64,000 nucleotides of DNA from Kalmanozyma brasiliensis GHG001 (Eukaryota; Basidiomycota; Ustilaginomycetes; Ustilaginales). This document shows positions 50,749-60,175 of the stretch, piece after piece. Numbering within the stretch: position 1 is the stretch's first letter; each line of letters begins with the position of its first letter. The translations under genes were made by a program, and so were the position numbers. The notes beneath the pieces are model-generated. The model had not been told where the DNA came from, made no database searches, and saw only the letters and a list, made by a program, of their open reading frames with translations. The stretch covers positions 372,001 to 436,000 of the forward strand of contig NW_015961988.1 of NCBI RefSeq assembly GCF_000497045.1. Direction: 5' to 3'.

Positions 50749-51111
50749 TTAGAAACCGTGCACCTTGACGTCGGTCTTGGGGGTGATGCCCTCCTGGACG
50801 ATGAAAGTGGCCACCTTCTGACGCTGGTCGCCCTGGAGCTGAATGACCTGGCCGAGATCCTCGTCGTCAACGATGGTACCGTTGCATGCGAATTCCTTCT
50901 TGAACGCCTTCAGCAGTTTCTTCTGGTCATACTCCTTGGGCAGACCCTGGAGCGTGGTGAGCGTCTTGCGACCGTTGCGCTGCTGGATGCGGATGTGGAC
51001 GTAGCGTTCCTGTGTCTGCTGCTTCTTGGCGGCCTGCGAGGTGGCTTCGGGCTTGGACTCGTCGCCGAGATCGGCGAAGGGATCGTAACTGGAGAGGTTT
51101 TGAATATTCAT
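50749..51111 (-). CDS. sui1: Translation initiation factor eIF1 (SUI1)
   Basis: 120 residues from the ATG at 51109-51111. The sequence has the SUI1 fold: YVHIRIQQRNGRKTLTTLQG, LPKEYDQKKLLKAFKKEFAC, NGTIVDDEDLGQVIQLQGDQ and the C-terminal KVATFIVQEGI...VKVHGF. The start MNIQNLSSYDPFADL is typical of fungal eIF1. It binds the 40S subunit and enforces start-codon accuracy. Its own ATG has C at -3 (GTCTTATGA), a poor context, as expected for a factor that regulates its own synthesis. The leader is C/T-rich (51170-51275). Confidence 0.96.
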   Translation of the reverse strand: MNIQNLSSYDPFADLGDESKPEATSQAAKKQQTQERYVHIRIQQRNGRKTLTTLQGLPKEYDQKKLLKAFKKEFACNGTIVDDEDLGQVIQLQGDQRQKVATFIVQEGITPKTDVKVHGF

Positions 51112-51112
51112 A
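51105..51112 (-). promoter_or_regulatory. sui1: Weak start-codon context of eIF1
   Basis: On the minus strand the bases before ATG are CGTCTT, giving C at -3 and pyrimidines at -1 and -2. Most neighbouring genes have A or G at -3. Known eIF1 autoregulation depends on such a poor context. Confidence 0.6.
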
Positions 51113-52137
51113 AGACGAGGTTGCGATGGACGGTGAATCAGGAGCAGGACCTGACTGTGAAGATGAGAAAGAGGCAAAGAAGCTTGGGAAAGAGACCGGG
51201 AGAAAGAGATTGAAGAACGAGCTTCAAGAGACTTAAGGAAGAGAGAGAAAGGGAATCAAGAGATGGAGGTCGAGGTGAAAGGTTGAACGAGGTCTGTAGA
51301 ACAGCAAAATGCCATTCGCAGTCTGACGTGAGTTGACGCTGTGTGGCTGAGGCTGGCTGAGCCTTGAAATTCAACGCGCCTTTCTCAAGTGTGTTGTGTG
51401 AGTGAGTGAGTGTCGTTCGAGCTGCGCTCCGCCGCTCAGATTTGCTGCTGCAAAATGCACGACTGCGCAAGGCGATCGAAGCTCGAAAAGGGGTCCGCGA
51501 CGGTGGGACGCTCAACTCAAGCAGCCAACTGCGTATTCGCTGCTGCTGCGCTTCTGCACCGAAAAAATCGAGCCCCGGCAGGCCGCAGTCTGGGCTCACT
51601 CTCTCTTTCGAATTACGGATCTGCGCATTTGTAATCCAACCTGCAATCGAATGGCTGCGCTGAATTTGTATTCAAGAATTCAAAAGCGGCGGTGGGACTG
51701 TCGTACGGCTTCCCAAACGCTTGACGCCCATCATGGTGATCACACAATGTATCGATGGCGAGACAGTGCTCGAGAGCACACAAAGCGAGGCGCGATCCAA
51801 AGGAAGTATCCATCTGGATGATGTACAAGACAAAGTAATGGTTGCTATTGCATTTCCGTAAAAGAGGCTGGGGTCCAAAGTGCTACATACGAGCACCGCG
51901 AGGGACCCCTTCGTATTCGTGTGTTATATCGAGCTCCCAGAAATACAGTCGCCGGTGACAAGGTCCAGAAAGGAGAGAGAGAGAGGGAGAGACAGAGAAA
52001 GATGTAGAGACAGAGAGAAGAAAAGGAGGAGAGGCGAGACGGAGAGCTTGTGAGGATGAGGGAAAAGGGGGAAGTTGAGATGCAAAAGGAAAAGTCCGGG
52101 ATGAAAGAATGGCGAGTCGACTGCAGCTTGCAAACGC
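51112..52137. other. Intergenic: eIF1 promoter/leader and WC-2 3' flank
   Basis: About 1 kb. The left part is the C/T-rich eIF1 leader. The right part holds a nearly pure purine tract on the plus strand (listed separately). Short frames look random. Confidence 0.55.
51967..52046. repeat. Polypurine/polypyrimidine tract with GA repeats
   Basis: About 80 bp of almost only A and G on the plus strand, including a GAGAGAGAGAG run near 51972-51985 and GACAGAGA repeats. It lies about 90-170 bp beyond the WC-2 stop codon. Confidence 0.75.
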
Positions 52138-54912
52138 TCACATCTGACCGCCGCCCCCCATATTGTTGAGACCGTTGTTCGGATGCTGGTGTGGGTTCTC
52201 GTCGAAGGAGTTGCGGCTAGCAAAGCCGTTCGGAGACGAATTGATCATGCCGTGCATGTTCATGCCAGGTGGAAGCGAGCCAGGTGGCGCGATCTGCATG
52301 CCCTGAAGCTGGCCGCTGTCGGCCCTGTTGAACGGGTGTGGATGACCGTGCTGCATCGGTGGACCGTGAGGCATCATGTGCGAGCCCATACCCACGTTCA
52401 TGCCCATTCCTCCGCCGCCGCTGCCAACACCACCACCACCGGGTGGCATGCCGCCGCTGCCGGGAGCCATCATCGAACCAGCAGCCAAGTTGGGATCACC
52501 GCCCTTGCGCTTGATCTTCTTGGCCCATCGCAGACCGCACGCATTGCACAGCGTCTTGGGTCCTAGAGGGCCTTTGCGCCATTCTGGCGAGTCGACACGA
52601 CCACAATCGGTGCAGACGTGGTCGCCGTCATCCTGCTTGGGCTTCTTCTTGCGTCGAGCATCGTCGGCTGCATTCGGGTCAGCGCCTGCGCCGTTGGCAT
52701 TGCTCTGACTCGCTGTCGCATCTTCGTCCGAGTCGTCGCCCGCAGAGACGCCAAGGCCGGCCAGAACCTCGTCTCTCGCGCTGTTGGTGCGCATGAGCGG
52801 GCTGGTCGGATGCGATCCCAATGAGTTCTGCCGCGAGCCGTGCATGGGTCGTTGACCCGAAGGTGTCGACATAACGCGGCCATCCGGACCCACCGTCGCC
52901 GAGCCAAACATGGGGTTGACGGCATGCGCCCAACCGCCTGCCATCGCGTCGCTCTCCAATTCCTGCTTGAGCAGGTCAGGGTGGTAAGCAGCTGCGAACG
53001 AGTTGCGGTCATGCTCGTTGTCGGGACCGGTCAAGTCCATGTCGGCAATGAGCAAACGCAGCTTCTCATTCTCGAGCTTGAGTTCGAGGAACGAGTCGAG
53101 CATGCTTGTGTTCTTGCTGGGGTAGGGGCGTGCGGAGCAGAAGAAACATTGCAACTGTGCGCGTGAGGAGCTGCTGGCGGCATCGCTGGTAGGAGTCTGC
53201 AGCGTCTGCTCCTGGCTGAGTGGATGCGCCGCTTTCGAGTTCGTAGACAGGCTAGGCGCCATGCTTTCCGATTTGATTTGACCCTGCTGCGTCTCGCCAT
53301 CGGAACTCTTGGACGCGGTCAGGCCGTCTTCTTCCCCGGCCTGCGCATCGCCTTTGGTGTCCGCGCTGTCGCCGGACCCATTTGTTGCGCCAGGCGCAGG
53401 CTCTGGCGGGAAGTACGGATGCCCCGTGGCTTCAAAGACAATATAATCGCCATCGCGTGTGAATGCGTCTGCGTGCTCGACCTCGCTCCGACGCTCGTTG
53501 CTCTTGTCCTTCTCCTCGGCCGTATCGCCCGCGGACGACTCGTGCTCCTTGGACGCCTTGTCGCCCTTCTTGCTCGGTCTGGTCGTCTTGGGCTTGGTCT
53601 TGAAGCGGTAGTAGGTCAACAGCTCGCCCTTGCTGGATCGCATCCGATCGATCTCTCGCTCGACCGAGGCAACATCCTGAGGATGGACGAACTCGGTGAG
53701 CTTGCGCCCTTTGAGCTCTTCGCTCTTCCAGCCTGTGAGCCCTTGAACGCTGGGGCTGGCAAAGAGAATAGTTCCCTCGGGATCCAGCACGTGGACAAAA
53801 TCCAACAGCTCTTCGACCACACGGCCGGTCCAGCCCTTGCGCTTGGTGAAATCAGTGGCAGCGGAAGAGCCGCTCGCGCTGACATCGACGCCGCGAAGGA
53901 TCTGACTTCCGAGGCCGGGTGGATGGCTGGCAGCATGTCCACCCATGGCTGCCAGCGCCTGCGATCCGACAAACGAGTGGCTATGCTGTTGACCTGCGGG
54001 ATACAAGGGCGGCGGTTGCGGGTAGCCGACTCCGCCTCCGTACAGGTCCTGTGCGCCCGGACCTAGCTCCATGCTGCTGAAAGAACGCTGTCCGAAGCCC
54101 GGTGGCCCAACCGCCTCGGATCCGCTGCGGGATCGACGGTGACGGAAGGGTGGACGCACAAAATTGGCCTGCTGCTGCTGTCCATCTGGACCGAACCCAG
54201 GCATGGGCCCGGATCCCATGCTGTTGTTGAGATCGCTCAGGACGCTACTGCTGGAGGTATCGTTGTGCACGAGCAAGGGCTTGTTTCCGCCTTGCATCTG
54301 GGCGGGGTGGATGGGCGCGCCTCCAAACGTCATTCGTCTGCGCTTGCCCTGTGCGGATTCTTCGCTGCTGTTGGAGCTGGGCCCGTCGGCTTCGTAGCCG
54401 TTGATGCTGTTTCGGAAGTCCATGTTGGTAGGAGCGCGCATGGACATGTTGCCAGTATTGTCGGCACCACCATTCTGCATATAATCTTGCATGTTGTTGG
54501 GCATGCCGTTCCAGTTGCCGACGTTGGGCTGATCCGATTGCGACGGGTCGTTGTTCTTTTCTGACTGTCGTCGAGATGCGGGTGCGGATATCGAGTTGTT
54601 GAAGGCCATCTGATTGTAGGCGGCTGCTGCTGCGTCCATACCGTTCTGGGCCATGTTGGGGTTGAAACGCTGTGAAGGGTCGCCCATGCCCGAGTGCTGT
54701 TGCATCATCATCTGAGACGGGTGGGAGAAGTTGGCGGATGAGGCGGGGTCAAAGCCCGAAAAGCCTGCGTTTGCCATGTCATTGGGCACATTTCCCTGGA
54801 ACATGTTGTGCATGGCCTCCTGGTTCATGGAGCCGTCATTGTTGAAGAAGGGAGGTGGGTTGAAGTTTTGGGACGGCTCGGCTGCAGGGCCGGACCAATT
54901 TTGACCCTGCAT
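52138..54912 (-). CDS. wc-2: White collar 2-type PAS/GATA blue-light and clock regulator (WC-2)
   Basis: A single exon of 924 residues from the ATG at 54910-54912. The first 340 residues are Asn/Gln/Met/Pro-rich. The PAS domain starts at about 355: VVEELLDFVHVLDPEGTILF, SPSVQGLTGWKSEEL, EFVHPQDVASVEREI and LLTYYRFKTK. It is interrupted by a charged insert (about 440-482), continues DYIVFEATGHPYF, has a second insert of about 90 residues, and closes with QCFFCSARPYPSKNTSMLDS and a helix ELKLENEKLRLLIADMDL. A GATA zinc finger (C-x2-C-x18-C-x2-C) lies at about 764-789 with CTDCGRVDSPEWRKGPLGPK. This PAS plus single C-terminal GATA order is that of WC-2, partner of the flavin photoreceptor WC-1, which is not in this window. 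The tail is Gly/Met/His-rich. Confidence 0.95.
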   Translation of the reverse strand: MQGQNWSGPAAEPSQNFNPPPFFNNDGSMNQEAMHNMFQGNVPNDMANAGFSGFDPASSANFSHPSQMMMQQHSGMGDPSQRFNPNMAQNGMDAAAAAYNQMAFNNSISAPASRRQSEKNNDPSQSDQPNVGNWNGMPNNMQDYMQNGGADNTGNMSMRAPTNMDFRNSINGYEADGPSSNSSEESAQGKRRRMTFGGAPIHPAQMQGGNKPLLVHNDTSSSSVLSDLNNSMGSGPMPGFGPDGQQQQANFVRPPFRHRRSRSGSEAVGPPGFGQRSFSSMELGPGAQDLYGGGVGYPQPPPLYPAGQQHSHSFVGSQALAAMGGHAASHPPGLGSQILRGVDVSASGSSAATDFTKRKGWTGRVVEELLDFVHVLDPEGTILFASPSVQGLTGWKSEELKGRKLTEFVHPQDVASVEREIDRMRSSKGELLTYYRFKTKPKTTRPSKKGDKASKEHESSAGDTAEEKDKSNERRSEVEHADAFTRDGDYIVFEATGHPYFPPEPAPGATNGSGDSADTKGDAQAGEEDGLTASKSSDGETQQGQIKSESMAPSLSTNSKAAHPLSQEQTLQTPTSDAASSSSRAQLQCFFCSARPYPSKNTSMLDSFLELKLENEKLRLLIADMDLTGPDNEHDRNSFAAAYHPDLLKQELESDAMAGGWAHAVNPMFGSATVGPDGRVMSTPSGQRPMHGSRQNSLGSHPTSPLMRTNSARDEVLAGLGVSAGDDSDEDATASQSNANGAGADPNAADDARRKKKPKQDDGDHVCTDCGRVDSPEWRKGPLGPKTLCNACGLRWAKKIKRKGGDPNLAAGSMMAPGSGGMPPGGGGVGSGGGGMGMNVGMGSHMMPHGPPMQHGHPHPFNRADSGQLQGMQIAPPGSLPPGMNMHGMINSSPNGFASRNSFDENPHQHPNNGLNNMGGGGQM

Positions 54913-57751
54913 GGCTGTGAAAGAGCGGTTTGAGCGCAGAGACCGGAAAAGCGGGAGGCGTAAAAGCGTCGAGCGGAGACGGAGCGCCTGGAGGAGGAGG
55001 CTCGGACCAATGTTATGAGGAAGGCGATGGCAGACGTGCTGGCGCTCCGGTGATGTTGTGTCGTGGCAAGATGGACTAGATGCGAGACACGAGTAGCATG
55101 CAGGGCGATGTCGAGCGGACAGGTTGGCAAGGTGTTGAAATGGCTTTGCTCGGCTGCGTCGGTGCCAGAATATCCCTGCGGGTGTCTGCGAGGCTAAGGA
55201 AGAAAGCAGCTCGAGACAGTGGAAGGGCTGACGGTCAGCGGCGTGGGTCGCTGGGATGGCAGGACAGGCGCTGAGCGTGCGGGTGGGTGGGTGCGTGGCG
55301 TCGTCTTATCGAATGCCGACCCGTTGATGAAGGGAGCGATGCGCGAGGCTGTCCGAGGGCAATGGCTGCTCAGCAGATATGCGCGAACAATGATCGAGGA
55401 GCGAAAAGGGAGATGAAGGTGACCTCAAATTGTATCCGCCGAGTAAGAAGCAAGATAGACCAACTACTGTTGAACCGGTAAGCGATACGGGCGATCTGGC
55501 CGGGAGATGGTGTCAGTGATAGTGCAAGGCCAGTTGGCTGGGTGGGTGTCGAACGCAAGAGAAAGATGTGGTGGCTCTGCTGCTCCGGTGTGTGCCGGAA
55601 ATAGGCGAAGCAAAAAGAGACTATGAGGAGGAGATGATGATGATGATGATTATGGAGATGGAGATGGAGATGGTCAAGGCAAAGCGACAATGAAAGACGG
55701 ACGGCGTTTGGTACAGAGTGACGGACGGATGGCAGGCCCGAGAACCGCAAGCAAGAGAGGCAGCGAAGAAAATCAGCAGCGGCAGTGGAAGCAACAGACG
55801 GAGAATCATGGGCCCCCAGCTTGCCATCCAACTGGACAGGCACTGGCTTGTCTCAAGGCTGCCTCGCCTTCAACCAAACGTCTGCCTGGACGACGCTCGC
55901 TACGCTGTGGAAACGCGGGCAGCCCACCTTGGCTCTCATTCTTTTCAGGATTTTCTTTTCTTTTTTCGGTTTCGAGTAGCTAGCTGGCTGGCTGCGTGGC
56001 TCTGCGGGTCGTCGTGCAGCATCTCCAAGGTGGGATCAGCAAGCGATCTCAAGAGGATTCTCAAGTGCGCGAGTGTCTCGAATGGATCTCATTGTCGGCT
56101 TCGTGGTCGAGTGATTTGGTAGCATTGTGATCAAGCGAAAAGGCGAGACCAATCTGTGGTGTTGAAGCAGTGATGGTCGCCACCTTGACCGACCGAGCGA
56201 GGGCGCGCGTCACTCACTCTTGGTTTGACAGCGGCTTCCGGGTCAAGAAGAAGGACCCTTGAACCCTCGAACCCTGGCGAGCGGCATTCCATTCGCCACA
56301 GCGACCCAGGCACACGCCAAGTGCACCGCTGCAGCCGTGATTGAATATCAATATTCGAAATATCAATTATTCCTCCGTAATCGATTCAAAGTGCTTGACC
56401 GATTTCAAAAGGGACCGTATGCGGTGGTGCAGTTTGCTTGTCAACGGTGCTTGCGACGGTGACCGAGCCGTGAACGGCCGGCCTTGATGCGGTCTGAGCG
56501 CTGCAAGCGTCATTTCAAGAGGCAGAGAGCAACAAAGCATCATGACCGTCCCTCGGGCGTCGGATATACAAGGAGGCCGATGGATCCGTTTATCTCCTCG
56601 ATAGCGACGTCGAGCTGCTGTCCATGTCATGATGATCCACCGCTTGTGACAACACTTTCAGCTTTGTTTTGAGCGGAATGTGCTCAAGATTGCAGTTGCC
56701 ATCGTTGCCACCGGCCCTGACGACGCCAAAGTCTGTCTAAACCTTGACCTTGATCTTGCGGTCTGGACTCGGTGCGCAAGTTTGGTGGTTGCCAGGTCGT
56801 GCTCAACAGCAGCAAGCGTGTGATACTATAAAGCTAGTGTCGAGCCTCGTCAGCTGACCCACACAATTGAGTCTATCTTATGCTCAGCTTGGTCGCTTTG
56901 CTTGACTATGATCCAGGCCAAGCTCTTGCTTTGTTTGCTGCTGCTGCGACGGCGCGGTTCTTCTCACTCTGCACGCATGTGGCTGCGATTTTCCCGTTGG
57001 ACCCAAGGGTCTTTGACGCCACCTTTTTTCGCTTGCAGGTTTCACACCAGACAGGTCCGTGCTCGCTTAGAGCCCTTGTGGGCGTCGTACGCCGCAGCCC
57101 TTACCAAATCAAGCAGCTTCCCTCACGACTTTTGCAGCTGGACATGTCACTTTAAAAACGCTTGCATTGACGACAAACTGGTCGGTCGCTTCGGGATGAG
57201 GAACACCGCGGAGCGTCGCAGACAGCATGTCGGTGACTCGGGACCTGCCGTTCCACTCGGATTCAGACTGCGACGACCCATTCATGGCGAGAGGGCTTAT
57301 CAAGGCGTTGAGCTGCTGCCTCAAGAACCAAATCGTCGCGTTCACATGGGCTCCGAAACTCATTACGAGCGGAGCTTATTCCTTCGCTTTCGCCAAGAGC
57401 AACCGTGCAATTTGAATGACTGCAAAGACTTCATTTCGGTTACGCACTGCCCATTCGACGTGGTCTTCCCTCGCTTGCGAGCCAACTGCATTGCGGGGAA
57501 AGCCGCCTTTGGAGAGCCGCTGTCCTTGCGGCAGACTCCGACCAGCTTGCCAAAATTCGATGCCGTGCTTGGTCGCAGGGCAGGATCGCTCGTTACCCCT
57601 CATCAGCCAAGTAGACGTCTTCAACAGACGCTTCGCGATCACATGTCAGACGACTTCAGGCTTCAGACTGGTTGGCATGTGACAAATTGTCTAGGCATTT
57701 CCTCGTCCGAAACAGTTGTGAGGCCATATGTAGTCAGTGGGGACTGCCGAG
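54913..57751. other. Long upstream region of WC-2 (2.8 kb), largest gene-free interval
   Basis: The minus-strand side nearest WC-2 (to about 55850) has C/T- and CA-rich stretches, suggesting a long leader, possibly with an intron. It contains microsatellites at 55633-55671 and an AT-rich patch with a GAATAT..ATATTC dyad near 56344-56357. A TATA-like ACTATAAAG at about 56824-56832 is followed by an ATG at 56880 (91 codons) and another at 56908 whose frame stays open for 347 codons, the last 67 antisense to the UBX gene. I do not consider either frame proven. Confidence 0.5.
55633..55671. repeat. Microsatellites (GAT)6 and (GGAGAT)3
   Basis: Six GAT units at 55633-55650, then TAT, then three GGAGAT units at 55654-55671, in the WC-2 upstream region. 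Confidence 0.9.
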
Positions 57752-59482
57752 CTAAGTGGACCCGTTCGGTCCCTCGTCCTCGTCGTCGTCGGTCGTCTCA
57801 TCATCCGTGGCGCCTGCTTGTTGCTCGCCTAGCACCTGTCCTTCCACGATCAGACTTGCTCCTTGCGAAAGCCCGTCCACGTCTTTCAGCTGCTTTGCAC
57901 CTGCGCCAGAGAACTCGATGCGTTTCCTGGGGTAGCCCGTCACAAGGCTGAACCTGTGTTCATGCTCGTAGTTGTCCGGCTTTCCGCCGTGGACCGCCGT
58001 GCTGTCCGCATCCGATGCTCTCGAGGAGGTCTCGACGAAAGCAAAGACGGCTGCGACCGAGTCGGCAGGCGAGAAGCGACGTGTCAGCGTCTTGCCGCCT
58101 GGCAGTCGGAAGCTGAACCGGATCGAATCGCTGGTAGACAGAGGCTCCGTGGGAACGAGATGGTGGAGCGCCCACTTCTGCCATGCTTGCTGTTTGCGCT
58201 GGTGTTGTTCTTTCTGCTCCTGTTGCTCTCGGATTCGTTGCGCCTCTATGGATTTCCGTCGTTCCTGCTCTCGCCTCTGCGTGATTCTCTCCGCATCGCG
58301 TCGACTCGCTTCCTGATATGCTCGATCCTGGTCGGCGCGCAGCTGTCGCTCCACCTCACGCCGGCGCTTTTCTGCTCGAAGACGGTCCAGATACGTCCGT
58401 GTCCTCGGTAGGAGAATGTCAGAAATGTGCGACGCGATGATCGCTGCCGACGTGGCAGAGACGGGTGAACCTTCCAACCTCGAAAGTATCGCTGCCCTTG
58501 GGGAAGACGTGCTGGACGCCGCCGAGCTTCGACTGGCTGAACGGGGTGGCTGAAGCGCGATGAAAGCAACGAACGGGTACGTGCTGGCTTGTAGCGTCGT
58601 CGCTACCTGATATGCTTCGCGTTCTCGTACGTCACCGCCCCACACGATGAAGTCGTCCTTTGACAGCAGATCCACGAGGTCACCATCTGTCAGTGTGTTC
58701 TGCTTGAAGCGATCGTCATCGCCATGCTCTCGGCTGACCAGAACGATGGCAAGGATCTTGATCTGTTCCTTTGCCGCTTTCAGCGCGTCTGCATAGCCTC
58801 CGATGAAGAAGGGGGGCAGTCTCGTGGGTACGGGGGCACGGGTCCCAGAGTCTTGCCTCGACACAGCCGACGCGTCTGTGGTTGCACCGGTCTGCTCCTC
58901 GAGCTCTCGTACGAACGTCTCCGCATTGTCTCGAGGATCGGAAGAGCCCAATCTTTGAGGTCCTGGACTGCCGGCGAAGAGGGAGGGAAACAGAGCCCGA
59001 ATCCTCAAGATCCGCGCTAGGAAGAGCAGCAAGCTCGAGGCAAGCGAAAGCGGAAAGGTCAAGGCAGACCAGATCATCTGCGCGATGCTTGTTGAAGGAC
59101 GGTCACCAGGTCGAGGATAAGGACGTAGGCCTGCGCCGCCGGGGAAGCCACTAGGCACGCCGTTGCCACGTTGATAGAGCCCATTGGAGGAGCCATACGG
59201 CGATCCTGAGTGAGCTGCCGACTGGTCGAAGTCCATTGATCCTCGGATTTGAGCATCTTGCGCAAAAGACCTGGCGATTGTCTCGTCGTCGGCTCCACTC
59301 CTTCGCCTTTCGGCAGTGCTATCCTCTTCCACCAGCCGTGCCGCTCGAGTGACGTCCCATCCTTCCACCTCGAGCAGGGTGGCCAGCATCTCATCGTCCG
59401 GGACCGAGCCACTGCTCCCCTGCAACACGCTTCGCAAGCTCGCAATGGCATCCTGCTGGCTTGGAGTGCGCTGCGTCGCCAT
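57752..59482 (-). CDS. UBX-domain p97/Cdc48 adaptor, FAF2/UBXD8-like
   Basis: 576 residues from the ATG at 59480-59482. The order is a UBA-like helix bundle (residues about 10-52: MLATLLEVEGWDVTRAARLV), a hydrophobic hairpin at about 137-162 (MIWSALTFPLSLASSLLLFL), a UAS thioredoxin-like domain (about 195-350: FFIGGYADALKAAKEQIKIL, LLSKDDFIVWGGDV), a long charged coiled coil (about 355-432), and a C-terminal UBX domain with SFRLPGGKTLTRRFSPADSV. The p97-binding loop reads GYPRKRIEF, where Tyr replaces the first residue of the usual FPR. This UBA-hairpin-UAS-coil-UBX layout is that of FAF2/UBXD8, which sits in the ER or lipid-droplet membrane and recruits Cdc48 for ERAD and lipid-droplet control. 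Divergent from PWP2. Confidence 0.92.
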   Translation of the reverse strand: MATQRTPSQQDAIASLRSVLQGSSGSVPDDEMLATLLEVEGWDVTRAARLVEEDSTAERRRSGADDETIARSFAQDAQIRGSMDFDQSAAHSGSPYGSSNGLYQRGNGVPSGFPGGAGLRPYPRPGDRPSTSIAQMIWSALTFPLSLASSLLLFLARILRIRALFPSLFAGSPGPQRLGSSDPRDNAETFVRELEEQTGATTDASAVSRQDSGTRAPVPTRLPPFFIGGYADALKAAKEQIKILAIVLVSREHGDDDRFKQNTLTDGDLVDLLSKDDFIVWGGDVREREAYQVATTLQASTYPFVAFIALQPPRSASRSSAASSTSSPRAAILSRLEGSPVSATSAAIIASHISDILLPRTRTYLDRLRAEKRRREVERQLRADQDRAYQEASRRDAERITQRREQERRKSIEAQRIREQQEQKEQHQRKQQAWQKWALHHLVPTEPLSTSDSIRFSFRLPGGKTLTRRFSPADSVAAVFAFVETSSRASDADSTAVHGGKPDNYEHEHRFSLVTGYPRKRIEFSGAGAKQLKDVDGLSQGASLIVEGQVLGEQQAGATDDETTDDDEDEGPNGST

Positions 59483-60175
59483 GGTGGGATTTTGCTTGTT
59501 GTCTTTACACCGTCCCTGTCATGTCTACTCTGTGGTGCTGGATCCAGTGTCAATGGTAGTGCGTATACAGTGATGCGTCTGTGCTTGTAATGGCTGCAGA
59601 GGCTGGCTAGCCGACTTTCGCTCGGTCTCTCGTGCACCAGGTGGAGCGTGTTTCTTATGTGTTTCCAAATGGCAAGAGGCGTCGTTGTTGAGGGTCCCAC
59701 GGTGTGTCGACTGGTGGACGTAGAAGAGAGCTCTGTGTCCGCGATACAGTGGATGCGAACCAGGCTTCGAGAGCGTCAAGGTGAGTTGATGGTAGTGGTC
59801 GTGACGCTTTGGCAGCTATTCCCCACATATCCACGGTGTGTCACCGTGCGCATGGCGTCAAAACCGGGCCGCATGCCGTTGCACAGCGCGGCAAAGCAAA
59901 CGCTTCGGAACTCGGATTCTGCATTCATTTTTTTTCAGCTCGATCTTTTGTTTTTCTTCTTCTGCACCTCTTCGCTCGGCAAAACTTCACCAGAGCAAGC
60001 CAGACAGAGAGACCACCAGGCTCTCGCGGTTGATCACCTCTCACCATCGTCATCGTCACTTGCTCCCGACCACGCTCAGAGCAAGCACAACAGCCTTCAG
60101 CCCCGCCACCACGACGATCCTGTCTCTGGCGCTGAAGACGGACGTGGGCAGCTGCTTCAACAGGCGATCGCGACC
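59483..60175. other. Divergent promoter region, UBX protein / PWP2
   Basis: The frame of PWP2 exon 1 continues upstream to 59648 but lacks protein-like content and is treated as leader. TTTTTTTTCAGC and C/T-rich stretches lie at 59925-59975. Confidence 0.55.

Noticed and set aside
56255..56275. GGTTCGAGGGTTC-like string on the minus strand, resembling a tRNA B box
   Set aside because: It does not match GGTTCGANTCC, and no acceptor stem, A box or anticodon arm could be built around it.
56340..56380. AT-rich patch as a centromere or replication-origin element
   Set aside because: Only about 40 bp, without repeats or other supporting context.
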